NCBI GenBank assembly: GCA_907163375.1
Contig: CAJQUW010004574.1
Location: forward strand, 62,001 to 126,000
From: Prostheceraeus crozeri
Lineage: Eukaryota > Platyhelminthes > Polycladida > Euryleptidae
Direction of reading: 5' to 3'
Length of the DNA stretch: 64,000 nucleotides
In this document: one piece after another, positions 1 through 14,189 of the stretch
Position numbering within the stretch: position 1 is the stretch's first letter
How the letters are laid out: each line of letters begins with the position of its first letter
Translations under genes and position numbers: made by a program
Notes under the pieces: model-generated
The model's input: only the letters and a program-made list of their open reading frames with translations
Database searches by the model: none
What the model was told of the DNA's origin: nothing

Positions 1-2924
1 TTTTATCATTGTTTTCAATAAAACGGTCGAAAAATACGGATATTTTCTTTCATACTTTTCCGGGCCGATTGCTTAAAAAGGAGGTTGTCATGGAAAGTCA
101 GCTTTTTGGAAATAAGATCAACACCCTTCACTCTATCAAGTCATATACTACATGATATACATAAATCATGATTGAGTTGGCTTACCAAAAATACTTAAAA
201 TTATGCTTATATGTAATTGGAAAATCAAAATGCAATCATAAAGTCACTACAAATAACAAATTTGACAGTCGTTTGAAGGAAATAACAGCTTCATAAATCC
301 AATCAATTTTCAATTTTATTATGAATTGAAGTTTTCAATTTTTAAGAGTAATTTTTTTACTTTTAATATGCTTCTTGGAAACCTTTGATAACTACTGCTT
401 TTACAGATTTGAAATTAACATCAATTACACAGAAAAGTGCAACTGAATCACAGCAATTTCAACATAAATTTATCAATAAAAACCACATTGCTCCCTTGTG
501 ATTTCTCTAAACCATAGACAGTGAGTAACAGTCAATTAAAGATAAATGACTTGTAAACGTTTATTAACTATCAACGTGTTTGTTCACGTCGAATGATTTC
601 ACTCCCTAATAATAATTTTATGAAATTTATTCTAATTTAATGATGTTGTTTGAAGAAAATTAAGCAAACTGGTTGTAGGCGGAAGTTTAATGTCTGACAA
701 ATTGTGCTAATTTTCTAACTTTTATTTGAACGTGAAATTATCCATGTATTTTCAATATTACAGCTTTCTCTTGACAATTTCTATCATTTGAGTTAAATTT
801 CTCAGACTACTCTTTCATTTCAAGATTATGATGCCTCATGAATCTTAAATATTTTCGTTTAGAAATACAATGATAGTTTGTGAGTTGGTTAATGAATGCC
901 TAAGAAATATAGGACACACTTTTTAAATGCACCGTTGGTTGTGTACACAATCCAAATTATATGAAGAGATTCCCAACAAAGTTCAAAGTGAAATAATCGT
1001 TCCTTCTGGAAATCATAAATTTCAAATTTCATAAGGCAATATGCATCATTTGTAGCACTTTTTACTTTGAAGCATTTTCATTTAATTATTCAAAACATAG
1101 CATTCATACTTCGTATTCTGTATTGGGAGATACGCGAATCGATTGAAATTTGATTTAATTAAGGTGTCAGCTCTTCATAAACACCTTCGCATGCATAAAA
1201 ATCTACATATTGTCTAAAAGACAATGAAACAGTCTACATTTCTTTCAGAAATATTTCATGTTTTTTTTAAATTTCGAAAATCTTGATGTCTGCATATCTT
1301 CGAAAGATGTTCTTCGGATTTCACGATGGTATTTCAGGAGCTAACTCGCCATCGGAATCTATGCAATCTATGACCTCTAAAAGTGAATACTATACAATGA
1401 AATAAAAATTTGTCTATGCTATGCGATTTGGAGTGTGATGTAACAATTAAATAATTTGCTGTTGTTACATTACCTACTTAGACACTGATGGTAAAGGTAA
1501 ATTTGCTCTGAAATTATGAAATCGAACATTCTGCCTCGGCTATAAAAAGTCTTATTTTTGCCTTTAATGGCGCACTATGCTGCATTATGTATTATAATAA
1601 TGTTAGCTCAAAATAAATATAATTCACGCTTTTTGACGGGGAGTGGTTCATCATAGGTGTTGAAGGAAAGAAATAAAATGCACTCCCTGTGATTTATCCG
1701 TTAAAGTTTATTGCTAAATATAAATACAGGAGACAGACGTTTCGCGACACAGTCGCGCCTCAGTGTCCGGTCAAACTCGTTCAGAATATGCAGCCTTTAT
1801 CATTGACATTAATGAGTGCGGCGTTCACTATAAATTTCATTCATTGTAGCTTGCTTTTTGCCCCTTATCTACACGATTCAGACTGATGTCAGAAGTGACA
1901 GTAATTGACTATAATTAGCGCTCTTCCATGCTATTTCTATGATATGAATATATATCCCCATTGACGAAAGTTAGAACAAGATTAACCAATGAGAGGCGCT
2001 GAGGGCTCCTTCCACACTGCTCATTTGTTCATGGAGTATTAAATTTGACAATTTCTCTGTCGCGTGAGACAACTTCCAGTAATGTTATCTTAATGTCGAC
2101 ACAGGGAGTGTTTAATATACTTATACTGTACATACTTACCTTATATAATATACCTTATAATATACTTTATAATATACCTTATATATAATTACCTTATATA
2201 CCCTTATATACTTACTTTGGCACCAACCGACCCATCGGACCAGCCGCCATTGTCGACGACAGGGCATAATCACAGAGATATACTTGCGTGTGGGTTAGTC
2301 TAGAGCGGACATAATTACATCCCAGCCATTGCCATCGGGGTAGGAGTGCGACATGCGTCGATCTTTTGGTCGACGATTTTTTCTCAAACAATGCAATGGT
2401 AGGAAGCGGTAGAAATTGACATAGATATTAGTCTCCCTTTGACTTAAGTGATTCGCGAAGCGCGCGCATTGCAGAAGTAGCTCTTATCAGAGAATACACA
2501 CTCCTCAATGGTCAGACTGCAGGCAGGCCTGTCAGGTGAAAATTGCGTATCCTTGACTCAATTTTCCTCCGCGATAAATTCGTCAAATGGAAATATTATT
2601 CTCATCGTTCGACTCCTCACGATCTAAATTTACTGATTGTGCACGTTTAATGTGATATCCATCCTCCAGTTCCTCAGAATTCAAATTTGAATGTGCAGCA
2701 CATTCAAATGGTAAATTGATCTATTGCTGTTGTAATACTTTAAACAGAATTGAACTGCGAAAGCATAGCTTTGCTGCGGAACATGAAGTGCTTAATTACA
2801 GCAGCTTATTTTAGGAAAACCTTTCATGGTTATCATCTTAATGCCTTGGTAGTCTGCAGCTTTCAGTGCATATAGATGATAACATAAGTAGCTGATCATT
2901 TACTTACTGTAGATTGCAGATGTG
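1..2924. other. 3' UTR and downstream flank; no further gene seen
   Basis: The first bases left of the stop should be 3' UTR of the channel gene. The rest shows no convincing coding frame. It holds an AT-rich tandem repeat (2115-2215), a GC-richer patch at about 2216-2480 and a perfect 11-base inverted repeat (CACTCCCTGTG, about 1686 and 2101) that may bound a short element. Confidence 0.5.
2115..2215. repeat. AT-rich tandem repeat
   Basis: Imperfect repeats of TATAATATACCTTA and TACCTTATATA. It lies in the 3' flank of the channel gene. Confidence 0.8.
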
Positions 2925-3214
2925 CTACGTCTTCTCTATTCGATGACGAGGAGATTCTAGTCGATATGCACGCACTGCAGTAGGTTTACCACGATCATCG
3001 AAAGAGAATTTGACATCAATCCCACTTGATCCTGCAGATGATGCCCGCGATCCGTCATCCATCAGATCTTGTTCCGGCGGTGGAGAACCAGATTCACCAG
3101 AGGGATTGATTGGATCTAATGCCATGAGTACGGGATTGTCAGTATCTATGAGGGAATGAGCATGACTTAAGCGCGATCGAGTTCGGCCATCGTCCTTTGT
3201 AGGGGATCCGGCAT
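2925..3214 (-). CDS. Shab: Kv2 channel exon C: C-terminal end and stop
   Basis: A long pyrimidine-rich acceptor (ACACTTTCTTTTAG) precedes two bases that complete the split codon of exon B, then 95 codons and a TAG at 2925-2927. The peptide is hydrophilic and rich in Ser, Pro, Gly, Arg and Asp (for example LMALDPINPSGESGSPPPEQ, then SRASSAGSSG), with no recognisable domain, in keeping with a cytoplasmic C-terminus. A possible ATTAAA polyadenylation signal is at 2651-2646 on this strand, about 275 bases after the stop. The link to exon B spans 33 kb and is inferred from phase, strand and splice signals only; a separate gene's last exon is the alternative. Confidence 0.6.
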
Positions 3215-4836
3215 CTAAAAGAAAGTGTGAAGTGAAATGTTATTATCACTACCCCTCATTGTCTTACAGTCTCATAGAACGAACAAGAAAAAATCAAAAA
3301 AATCCTTAACTTTGAAATGATATCCGACTATCTATCCCATTCCCTCTCTCACCCACTATCTATGCACTCACACTATCTATCTCCCCATATACATCTTTCT
3401 GAAAAAAATTAACACAAATGCTCAAAAGATCATATTCTTATATCAAATCGTCTGCTCGCTTAACTCACTTCATATCTCAGCGTCCTAGAAGCAATGTTGA
3501 ACCTAATACACTTCAATGAAAATAGACATGACTATTCCATTAACAATAGACATGGAACATTTATTTAGCGAATTCATAACGTACATATCAAAAGCACTTG
3601 CTCTTGTGTTCAATGATGCAGTGATCAGTGTCGGTGTCAGTGTTGCAATGTCGTCGTGTGTTTTCACTGGAAAAAGTCGGCAACTCATGCATCTTAATAT
3701 TCAAAAACAACACTCTGCAACTCATGCCGCAATTATACATCCAAAGTGACTAGATTAGTACGAGTTTTTTTTACAATAAAAGGAAATCCTTCTAAACGAG
3801 CATCACCACGATTTCTTTTAAAGGAGATTCAGCAACATGTCCTGTTATATTAAAGGTCTTAATTATCTGTCAAGACAATTCAATTTAATAACTTTGAAAC
3901 TGTCTTTTTATCACAAATTGAATCAATTAATTATGCAGTCCATATCGTGTCTTAAACCTAGTTTCCCGACTGACCAACTGGAAAAACGTTATCAACTTAA
4001 TAACCAAATATCTATAGGCCTACAATAATTGTAATTATTAAATTTGATGAGAAAAAAGAAGTTTGATGTATATTTTGCATTGTGCAGCTAACTATGAAAT
4101 GGGCCTGTAGCTACGGAATTATAGTTATATTATCTTGCAATGACAGTACATTGCATACGGACGCAGTGTACAATCTGTGCATCATATAATATATGCTACA
4201 CTTATGCCATCTTGCTATCCATGCATTAATTGTATTGATCAACCATTAGGCTTCCGACCATTGCATCAATCTTAGTTCTGTCTTTTCATATCTGACGGAA
4301 CATGCGGTAACATGTTGACTGTTTCGCAGTGGTGACAGACTGCGTATCTAACCATCAAAAGCGACAGTTCGATTTAGTCATTACTGGGTTCCTGCTTTTG
4401 CCACTTTATACACGTATCAAAAGATATTTTCCTGCTTTCCAACTCTACTAGAGTGTTGAGGAATCTGAGAATTAATTGCCTTTGGCATCTTCCTCCATGC
4501 TATTTTCTATTTGTTTAGTCACAGGTGGTGCTGCTTTGATTGCCAGAATGATGAAAGATAAGTATTTTAAAATGATTTCAATCTACAGTGTAGTACGTGG
4601 GTACAAGGAATTAATCTGGAGTATTTTTGTCATTAGAAAATGCAGCAAGATTAAGTTAATTTCGTAATAGATGTACATTATAGATACCAATAACTTATCT
4701 GATGCCAACCAATACAAAAACTGTATTTCTTAACATTTTGAATAAAAATGAACGGGTTGGAAGAGCTTCCCTGACTTCATATGCTAAACGAAGTTGATTT
4801 CCTGCAAATCTGCTGTCATGGTGAATCACATTCAAT

Positions 4837-4880
4837 CTAAGTGTATCTTAGATCTATCTTAGATCTAAGTGTATCTAAGT
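4837..4880. repeat. Short palindromic tandem repeat
   Basis: CTAAGTGTATCTTAGATCTA is repeated with its partial inverse; it could form a small hairpin. Confidence 0.6.
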
Positions 4881-7800
4881 TCAATCTTTTGTATCATACA
4901 AGCTTAGTTATTCAAGATTTACTCAATAATCAGGAGAATCGATCCTCTTACCATCGACCGTTTGAAGGCGGTGGACACACAAGGTCCGTCTGATTTTTCA
5001 CACATTTAATTCAAGATATCATCGAGCAAAAACTTTGTGAAGTTTTTCTACCTTACTTTCTACCTTATCAGGAAAATAATTGCGCTATTAAGCAGGCAAT
5101 TACACTCGGAAACCAACATTGTGCAAGATTAATTGCTTTTTGCAACAAGAAATTTTGCGTTTCAATTCTTTCAGAAGTGAGACATTGTGAAATTATTGTT
5201 CAAAATTTTTTGTAAGGTAACTGAAAGTACATTTTCAAGGCGAATCATTTGTCGTTTGTCGCATCATGTAATTCATAAATGTTTTGTCTATTTCATGAAT
5301 TGGAATGGTTTGGCGCTTGAAGTAAGACTTTAATGAAAGATGGCACCATCTTAGTAAATCCTATGTTTACCGCTCCCACTATAAAACCTGGGATGATCAT
5401 TCATCGCAGAGCTTCACAAATACGATCACTATTTTTCCGTTGATACGAAGTACGAGTTTATTCAACCTTGCCCAATTCAGATACATTTTCAAAGAGTCAG
5501 TGTTGATGCATTGCCCAGATTTTCTATTGAAAATGAGGACTTTGGGGAATATCAATGGACATTATGGCGGTTGATTTTGTTGCTTGATCAAAATACACTC
5601 CTAGAAAGTTTTCGCATATGATTACTTTGATGCGACTTCCACCAGCAATTTGATTTCAGCTTTAGTTGTAAATATGCATTCTTTCACTTCATTTTTCTTC
5701 TTCCTTGAATATTTGTCAAACCGAAGAATAGGATACAGATAATACTGTAACACTTTAAAATGTAGACAATTTTTGAACAAGCAACACTTCCATTTATCCA
5801 CAACTTGCTTTTTATATATTATTCCTAACATTTTCTCTTATTTTCATGACTATCAGTTGTTGTGCAATTATTTATCTTCATTTATCATTTCTCAAAAATG
5901 AAATTCTATTAAAAATGTCATAATGTTCTCCAATTATAAAACTCTTCTTAAAACCATCGAAAGCCTGCAAAATGACATCATTGTGTAAGGAATGCAAAAA
6001 AGCTTACTCTGACAACGAGAATGGAATAGAAATAGTCTATATTTGTTCCACAAAAGCGCCGGTACATTCACAGAGGTAAAGTCAAAAGTAAAAGAAAGTT
6101 AAAACAAGTGAAGTACAAAATGACACAACCAATTGATCACCACGAACAGAAACTAATGAAAGAAAGACTTTTGATATCGTTTCATTTTTGTTTTAGGTTT
6201 CATGATTGAACAATTACTTCTTGACCGCAAGGGTCTTACACGAAAAAACTCTTTCTGAATGGGCAAGGTCCAACTCAACATGCTTGACACTTTTTTCAAT
6301 TAATATAGTGGGTAGAAGCAATAAATTTTCATGTTCAATGAGGAAAAGTGTAATGTTTGAGAGCAGAATGCGCGCGAAACATCTTAATTAGAAGAGCTTG
6401 GAATTCGTCTTGAAATTTATATTTTAAGATTCGCTTTTATACTTTTTCCCAACTTTCTTAGAGATATTTCTAAATATTTCAGTAGAAGATCAATTTCTTT
6501 AATCTCTCTCACTTTTTCAAGCATGACATTTTTTAGAAATATCAGAGTCGAGTTTTATCATATAAATGAAAACACAACCCACTGTCTCATAACAATCGAT
6601 GTCACGAGGCAAGCTATGGAATGGCAGTTGATTTAAGAACGATAACTGTTGTCGAAAATTAAAGTCTGCAATATAGAAGACACTAGAAATGTAGATGGGA
6701 AAACAACTTGTTAGATGAAGTGGAGTTGCATTGTAAATTGACATATTCTCGAATATACGTCAAGCTGATACTGTCAGGAATCTGCCATTGAACCAGGAGA
6801 ATCACACAGCGCATTTCACAAATATTTTATGCAGTTATAATCACTGAAAATCTTCTTAATTATTCATGCAAATACGTACAGATACATTCCCTTGTCTCCC
6901 CAGATATTTCTTTGAAATATCAAAAATTCCAAACGATGTCATGAAATCAGAATAACAACCAACACCAACATTAAAATTTCTTCGATAATGCTTGAATAAG
7001 TCCATAGAGTCACTGTGCGTGGTGAAAAGGGTGATAATTATCGGCAACTGTAACCCAAGCACTATCGATAATAATCACCGGTTAGTTTTCAAATCATTTA
7101 TTTTAATTTCAATATGAAATTAATATTTTCTATCACATGCATATTTTTACTTTCCGGTGCTGTCAATTAGCATTCTGTCTTTGCCATGCTTTATGCATGT
7201 AGTTCATTAATTGATAGTAAGCCTTCTTATTCTTGCGATCGCTTTGTTAAATCCCAGCAGCGTGTTTGATGCGTCTGGCATCAAATATAAATGTCAGATC
7301 GGCAGTTCAATCAAGATAAATTGAATCCATACTCATTCTTTCTGTAGAGATGATGTTGAACATGTATGCATTTTATGATGTTTGAAATGACGTCATATGA
7401 AATGTAGAGCATTGTTTCACTATGTTAAAGAAGCAATATTTAATAGTGGGTAATTGCTCCTGCAACTTATTTGGAGCAGTGCGAGTAACGGGCGCTAGTC
7501 TTTTAATCCACCTGACGCTATTTTATGTGAGAATTAAATGTTTCAATATAAAAGGAATATTTTTACTATTGGAGTCGTTTTTTGTAAATAAAACTCAGGA
7601 AGTAAATATAGTATGCTCTTTGACGGAGCGTGAGTCATGAAATATTTCTGTATTTCATTCACCTATTTCCGCTTGATTACATTGGCTATTTGAATTGTGA
7701 TTGGCCTGCAGTTTTTTACAGAGATTTTAAATGATATAGCATTTGATTTCCAAAATTTTTACTTATTATTTCTCTCTATCTAAATTGATAGGCCAGATCG

Positions 7801-8807
7801 GCGAAATGTATTGATAATTATATATCCAGATTTGATTTTAAAAGCATAGTCACTTTTAGATCATTTAAATAAAAAGTGATTGAGAATGGCGGTTCGCCAA
7901 ATATTTTTTGTAAAAGTATAAACAAATTATTTGTGCGTCGAAAGATAAATCAATTTTATTTACTTTGACTTCAAATATTATTTTAGCAAAGCTACATCAT
8001 GTTTTAGGCAATGATTGCTATGCTTGATAATTAGCTCCAGTAGGCCTATTATTCGTGTATCATCGAATGGTAGCTAATAGTAGTTGATCGATTACAGATC
8101 ACTTTGAAAAACACTACACGTAACTTGACATATCGTGTTCAGGATCCTTCATTTATTTTTTCATATAAGTAGACAATTATTTCAATTGCTATAATTCATG
8201 CAGTAGCAATTCTTGATAACGGCATCAAAAGTTGTATTCTATTTTTCCTGATTAATTTATTGCCTCATAATTCTATGACTCTGTTTATTGCTTTCTGATC
8301 GAATTAATTCCTTACAAATGAAATTATAAATCATTCATCTGTCTTGTAATGGAACAAAAGGAGTTCTTGCAGAACGAATAATCATAAATTGTTCCTTTTT
8401 TCAAGATTGGTTTTTCCTTGGTGTTCAAGGTAACATAATGAGAGCAGACAATTGTCGAGAATTCGATAGCGTTGTGCTATTGTTACATAGAAGAACGTAT
8501 GTGGAATTATCTTCTCTTCACGAGTAATATTGACGGCTTTGGGTTCATTCAAAAAGATAGGAACGAATAAACGCACTCACATTTTATTAGGGAATCAATT
8601 CTACAGAGCAAGAATTCACATGCATCGTCATAAATGAAGTTTCGTAAACAATTTCGCACACTGATGCAATTTCAACATAAAAATTGACAGTTTCGTACAT
8701 GTAATGATTTGTCTAGTCAATGAAAACTTATTGTTTTTGAAGTAATATTGAATTTTTTTAAAATTGTTTATTTGCATAAGTCACGTTCATTTTCCATTCT
8801 AAGAGCA

Positions 8808-8850
8808 TTCAATGTCAATTCAATCTGAATTCAATGTCAATTGAATCTCA
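8808..8850 (+). repeat. Short tandem repeat
   Basis: Two to three units of TTCAATGTCAATT-AATCT-AA. Confidence 0.6.
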
Positions 8851-9284
8851 ATTGAATGATGTGCACTGAATTCAAGGGATCGACAATTTGTGTCTTTTAA
8901 TTTGTTTCATAGTTGTTCTTATAGATAAGAAATAGGCCACTTGCTTACTCCTTGCTTACTGTCTATTGAGCCCCAGGCTTGAGGGTTCTACACCGAGGGT
9001 TGAGATAAGTGCATTCGAACTGAGAGAGTGAGTGAATAGACAAAATTTTCGGTCGTTCACTGGTTAATGACTGATGAGCGACCGGGATATCCCTGCTACT
9101 ACCACTGAGGTACGATGAGCGAATTGAAATCTACAATTTACTTACGTCCGACGTTAGACGTTGTCAAAATGGTCTCCCTCTCTATATTTACAATTCGTTT
9201 TGAAATTTACAGACTACTCTCCAAGTATAGTTTATTAATTTAGGCATTATTGATTGATAGCATGAAAAATGGCTTCATCATATA

Positions 9285-9480
9285 TTCTTAATAGGTCGGT
9301 AAAAAGAGCGATACAATTCGGCAAGCATGACCATACTCTGGAGGCGACCTCCATATCCTCCTTCATGACATAGTGCATCCACTTCTTTCTCTGACCGCCT
9401 TTAATGTGAGAACACCATATCTAGAGATCGATCACACTCCTGGGCCACTTGCAGTTCTTGACATTTTTTGGAGTGACCAA
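9285..9480 (-). pseudogene. LINE ORF2 C-terminal fragment
   Basis: On the minus strand LFRWFGHSKKCQEL and, in another frame, RKKWMHYVMKEDMEVASRVW. These match, in the right order, the LRWFGHV.R and GR.RK.W.D.V.EDM segments near the C-terminus of many non-LTR elements. Short and broken. Confidence 0.5.
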
Positions 9481-10859
9481 ACCACCTAAACAATTTTGAC
9501 GTTTCTAATTTATTTTAAGTTTAATTTTGTTATTTTAACTATTTTAATTTTTAGCGCTCTTTTTATAGTAACGTTGAAAATATCCCGATTTCAACAGCTT
9601 CCTCATTTGACATAATGCTTATGGACTTTCAAGATCGACTTTCAAGATGACGAATAAACTTGATACTGGTGTAATTAAAGTAGAATTGGCCTTTCCAAAA
9701 TCATTCAATATTTGAAGGAAAAATATTTTAAAAGGAAGCTTCACCCTTTCTATGAAATAATTTCATGAATCTTTCTTCACAACGCAATGCCTATGTAAGA
9801 CTTGAGAAGATAGTCTTCTTTTATTTAGTTCATGTGAAGTTTGTCAATTCTATTGAAATTTCAAAACATCTGTAATTTAATATAAATATTCCTTGCTTTG
9901 CCAGTTACCATAGCAATGCTACACATCAATCATGAAATGACTTTCATTATACAGACTCATATTTCAGACATTTTATTAGAGTTGAACTTTATTCGATTTT
10001 CAAGAAATTAAATCTTATTCCTAAGATATATATATTCCCCCTAGATGCTCCAAAGTCTTGTTAGGTCATGGCTGTTGCCAAATGTATGAAAATTGAAATT
10101 CTTTGAAAGAATTCACAGTACATCATATACTGTTAGTTGAAAAAACTCATTGCAATCGATAACGGATTTGTTGGGGAGAAAAGCGGCTCAAAAGATCGAA
10201 AACAGAGATAACGCAGTTGTCACGCGGCCCCTAAGTAACAGTACTTGCATGGACGTACGTCATCAAGTTTGCTTTGTAAGGCAGTTCTAGGCACATAAAG
10301 TAGAATTGAGTATGTCTGCACGTGCATCCAGTACTATTGGTTATAGATGACTACCTTGTCAATTTTTCTAATGTAAATATTTTGTAGGAGCACGGTGAGC
10401 ACCCTTGATTGAGGTGGACGTAATAATTGAACACCTTCAAGATTGCTTGGTCAAACTCATTCATCGCATGATCATGACTTGTGTTAGATGTATTATAATA
10501 ATTTTAACATTATCAAAATATTCGGTTTAGATCGAACCATATTATGAATATTATGCATTGATCACAAGCATCAGGGTCACTGAATAGAGTGCTTTGTAAA
10601 CATTCGACAGAAATCCATCCCATCACTTATTCAATGACTGTGCAAACAATCAAAAAATGATATCTCTGTGTAAGCATCCTTGGTTATCCGTAATAGGTTT
10701 TATTAATTACATTTTCGCCGCAGGTCTTCTCCGAAAAGGCAAAGCCCATGACTTCATAAATGAGGGAAATAACTTATCACTATCAAGGATCTTCTCTATT
10801 ACTAGTCTTATCAAAATCAGTCTTTATTTAATAGTCTTATTATTATTAGTCTGATCAGG

Positions 10860-11300
10860 TCAGAACCAGAATCGGCATCGAGCCAGGCCTAGATATTTGG
10901 GAAAAAAAGGAGCTTGACATCTATTTTTTACTGCATTGATTCGCAATCAAGTTTAATGTGTTCGATTTGTAATCCTGTCTATCATGATGAGCGCCAACAT
11001 CATCAGACATTGGTAGTAACACGAATAATTTTCTCGGTAAGAATAATGATTAAATGAATGTATCTAAAGACCAACACGTTTTCGTGTGAAAAACAATTCC
11101 TGCGAGTGTCACGGTAATTTCACATACATGTACAATTTTGTACATGTATTCTATTGACAGGATAATTTATTGCTAACATGGACATTTCCTTTGCGGAGGT
11201 GAGTCATAATTGCAGCTTGAAAAGCAAGCACTTTGCATATTTAGAATTATAATTGCGGAGATCTACGAATGTGAATACATTCTCTTACTATACACATAAA
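10860..11300 (+). repeat. Dispersed repeat, copy 1
   Basis: Similar to 14190-14612 in the same orientation. The clearest part is its right end: GAGTCATAATTGCAGCTTGA against GAGTCATAATTACGGTTTGA, then ACGAATGTGAATACATTCTC against ACGAATATGGATACTCTTGC. Further left both have a GCCAGGCCT word. Origin unknown. Confidence 0.55.
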
Positions 11301-12424
11301 ATATTACATTTAGCTGTGGCTGTGCATATGAGCTCATGAGTACTCACATGCTTCACTTCTGAACAGGGAAGCATCTTGAGTGAATCTTGTAACATGATAA
11401 TTGATTATTCTAGCATAATTTACAACTGCATTCAAATAATTGCTGACTTTCTATAAGACGCAGCTAGGCCTTCAAATTCAGGGCCGGGTCCAGGCCGAAA
11501 AATAAAAACTGCACCCTGCAGAAACCGGGCCAAAGATTTTAACGACGTTCCCGATTCCTTCTCTGGTCAGGACTAATCGATTGCTCTGAACAAGTAAAAT
11601 ATGGGGTGCTTAATAGGAGCCTGATGTACAAAGACTACAGTAACAGATCTGAATTTACCGCATTTGAAGTACCGCATTTCAGCTTCAGTCGTCAAATTAT
11701 TCTTGTCTACGGTAAATTCTAAGCGATGTTGCTCTTCAGTTGAACATGCCCATCCGTTGGAATGGATATCTATGATCATAAATGAAATCTTGATATATTT
11801 TTGGCTTATGGCAAGAATCTAGCTCAAAATCACACATTGTGCAGATTTAAATACTACACATTCAAAAATACTGACCATGAAGATGGGAATGTGTAGATCA
11901 TTCTATATCCATCGCAAGCATGCTGATTTGGTTCCAGCGGCCGGCATTGAGCGGGCTAGGCTTGTGTCTGAAAATATCCGACAAAACGAAACCGGACCAG
12001 GCCGAGATTCTTCTCAACGGGCATGGTCAGGTTTGAAATTTTTGGTCCGTTGACAAACCAGATTGTGTTCGAAAACTGAGTTGGAGATTCGATCTGCATG
12101 CTATCATCAAACTGACCCAGTGACCCGAATAATGATGTTTGTATATAATTTGATCTGTTGGTAAGTTTAGAAAGCAGAAATTCTCTTACAGATGTCAGAT
12201 AATCTATAAATTTAAACATAATTCCTTACTTTTTCTTTTAATTTTCACAAATATGAGCATCAGCTATTGAGCGCTGGAATGTGTCAGTTTGTATAACATT
12301 TGTACTTTACTACAAGCCTGACAAATATTCTCAAACATCTTTCATATAGAAGTCAGACATGTCAATCTTCTTTGTGCGAGCAGCAAGAATGAACAAGGAA
12401 TTGAATATATGGTGTCAATTAACA

Positions 12425-13073
12425 ATTTTATAGAGAAAGAATATCGCAAAAGGTTTCATTACACTGCTTTATTTTGCCGGCTCTCTACGGGATGCACTCC
12501 GGAATAAAAAGCAAGGTATGATGTGAACACATGTAACCATAGAAATTGACAACAATAAAACCTCTAGAATGGAAGTTAATCTTCATGCAATACATAATAG
12601 TGGCACATAAATCGCACGCATTTTCACTTAGATACACTTGTCAACGTCTTAATCATTGGGCTAGAATCAGTCACATGTGTAAATCTAAGCTCTTAATTGG
12701 TCATTCATGCCCCAACTTAGTTCCCACGGATGTGCCGCGACCTTGAGTCAATTTCCATTCTAGTCAACTTCAGATGAACGGTTCTAAGCATGTAACGGTC
12801 AGCAGACAATCATATGACGTAGCATGACATGACTGATGCGCAATGAGACGAGACAATAGAGCATGAAATACAATAAAAAGCATGAAAGTTAAGTTTCATG
12901 CTTTATTGTCCCGTCTCATTACGCATCAGTCATGTCATGCTGCGTCACATGATTGTCTGCATGTGTTCACATCATACCTTGCTTTTCATTCCGGAGTGCA
13001 TCCCGTAGAGAGCCGGCGAAATATATCGGTGCAATGAAACCTTTTGCGATATACTTTCTCCATAAAACAAGGA
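12425..13073. mobile_element. Hairpin (foldback) element split by a later insertion
   Basis: The left arm is 12425-12530 plus 12797-12887; the right arm is 12895-13073. The arms match closely, for example CTCTCTACGGGATGCACTCC with GGAGTGCATCCCGTAGAGAG, and AGCATGACATGACTGATGCG with CGCATCAGTCATGTCATGCT. A 13-base direct repeat, AACAAGGAATTGA, lies at 12392-12404 and 13066-13078 and may be a target duplication or part of the element. No coding capacity. Confidence 0.85.
12538..12788 (-). mobile_element. 251-bp hAT-like non-autonomous element with 8-bp duplication
   Basis: Flanked by CATGTAAC on both sides (12530-12537, 12789-12796). Removing it restores the left arm of the surrounding hairpin element. 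The ends are short and imperfect (CATAGAAATTG and, inverted, CTTAGAACCGT). The 8-bp duplication fits hAT. The interior matches 59833-60105 in the opposite orientation. Confidence 0.82.
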
Positions 13074-14189
13074 ATTGATCAAATGGAACATTTAATCTAG
13101 GTATAAACAACAATCAAAAATGTTGAAAAATTCAAGCACACAGAGAAAGGTAGAACAATATTCATCTCCTTACACATTATCCCAAAAGCAATCAGGATAA
13201 TTGTAAGCATTTTCCACATTACACACTGCCGTAACATTATTCCTTTAGACTTGTATTGAATGAATCTGCAACGCTACTTGTATTGCGCTTAACATGCATT
13301 TCAATTTCTTCAACTCAACAAAGAGAAAGAGATTTCTCATCCGTTCATAATTCATTGACTCACTCAAATTGCCACAAATATTTCGTATCTTCCTTCTCAA
13401 TGAACAGATGTATTTAAATATTTCCATTCAAACGCTATATTGAGACAACTTGTTTGAGGATACTGATAATTTGCACGCAAATTGTATATTTCAGCTCTCG
13501 TCTGTCTCTGTTGATTGTATTATCACAGATAAAAAATAGGATTCGATGGGATTAGAGCAGCACTTAAGTTGTAGGTGCTCACCAGGGGTAATCAGAAATT
13601 AATTACAAAATGATTGATTGCTGACGTCGAACAATTGGACTTAATTGATTAGTTCATTTCAGGTGCAATTAGACATAAAATGTTGTGCAGCAAAATTCTC
13701 CATTCCTGTTATTTTTGGAGGATTGCATTTCCTCTAGATGTGGCTACACACGCTTTTAGTTTTGTTTCTTTTTACATTTTTCTGACTATTCTTACGAGAC
13801 TGAAATGGTTGTTCAATATTAATTTTTGTCAATAAATATGCAATGAAGATGCTCGTACTTTTTTACAAAATCGATGAGGCGGGCAATTTTTCTACACAAA
13901 ACTGTATACTGATAACCTGTAAAAATTATGAGGGGATGCGATAGCGGTGTGTTGAATTAAAGTTCAATTAAAACATCTTCATCATTGCACATGCAGGCTG
14001 TGTTTATCGAATAGAAAATTCATGAATGAAATCAATCTTAGTCATAATCTGACATATGTTTTGAAAATCGTAATTGCAATTTGGCTCACTGGGGGGGAGG
14101 GGGTCTACCCACATAACTTGTTTTCAGAACAAAGTTTTGACATCATAAATTACTATTTTTAATCATTTTGAATCCCAACAAGAATGAGA

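Noticed and set aside
1686-2111. Element bounded by the perfect 11-base inverted repeat CACTCCCTGTG
   Set aside because: The ends are short, no target duplication and no second copy were found; left as a remark only.
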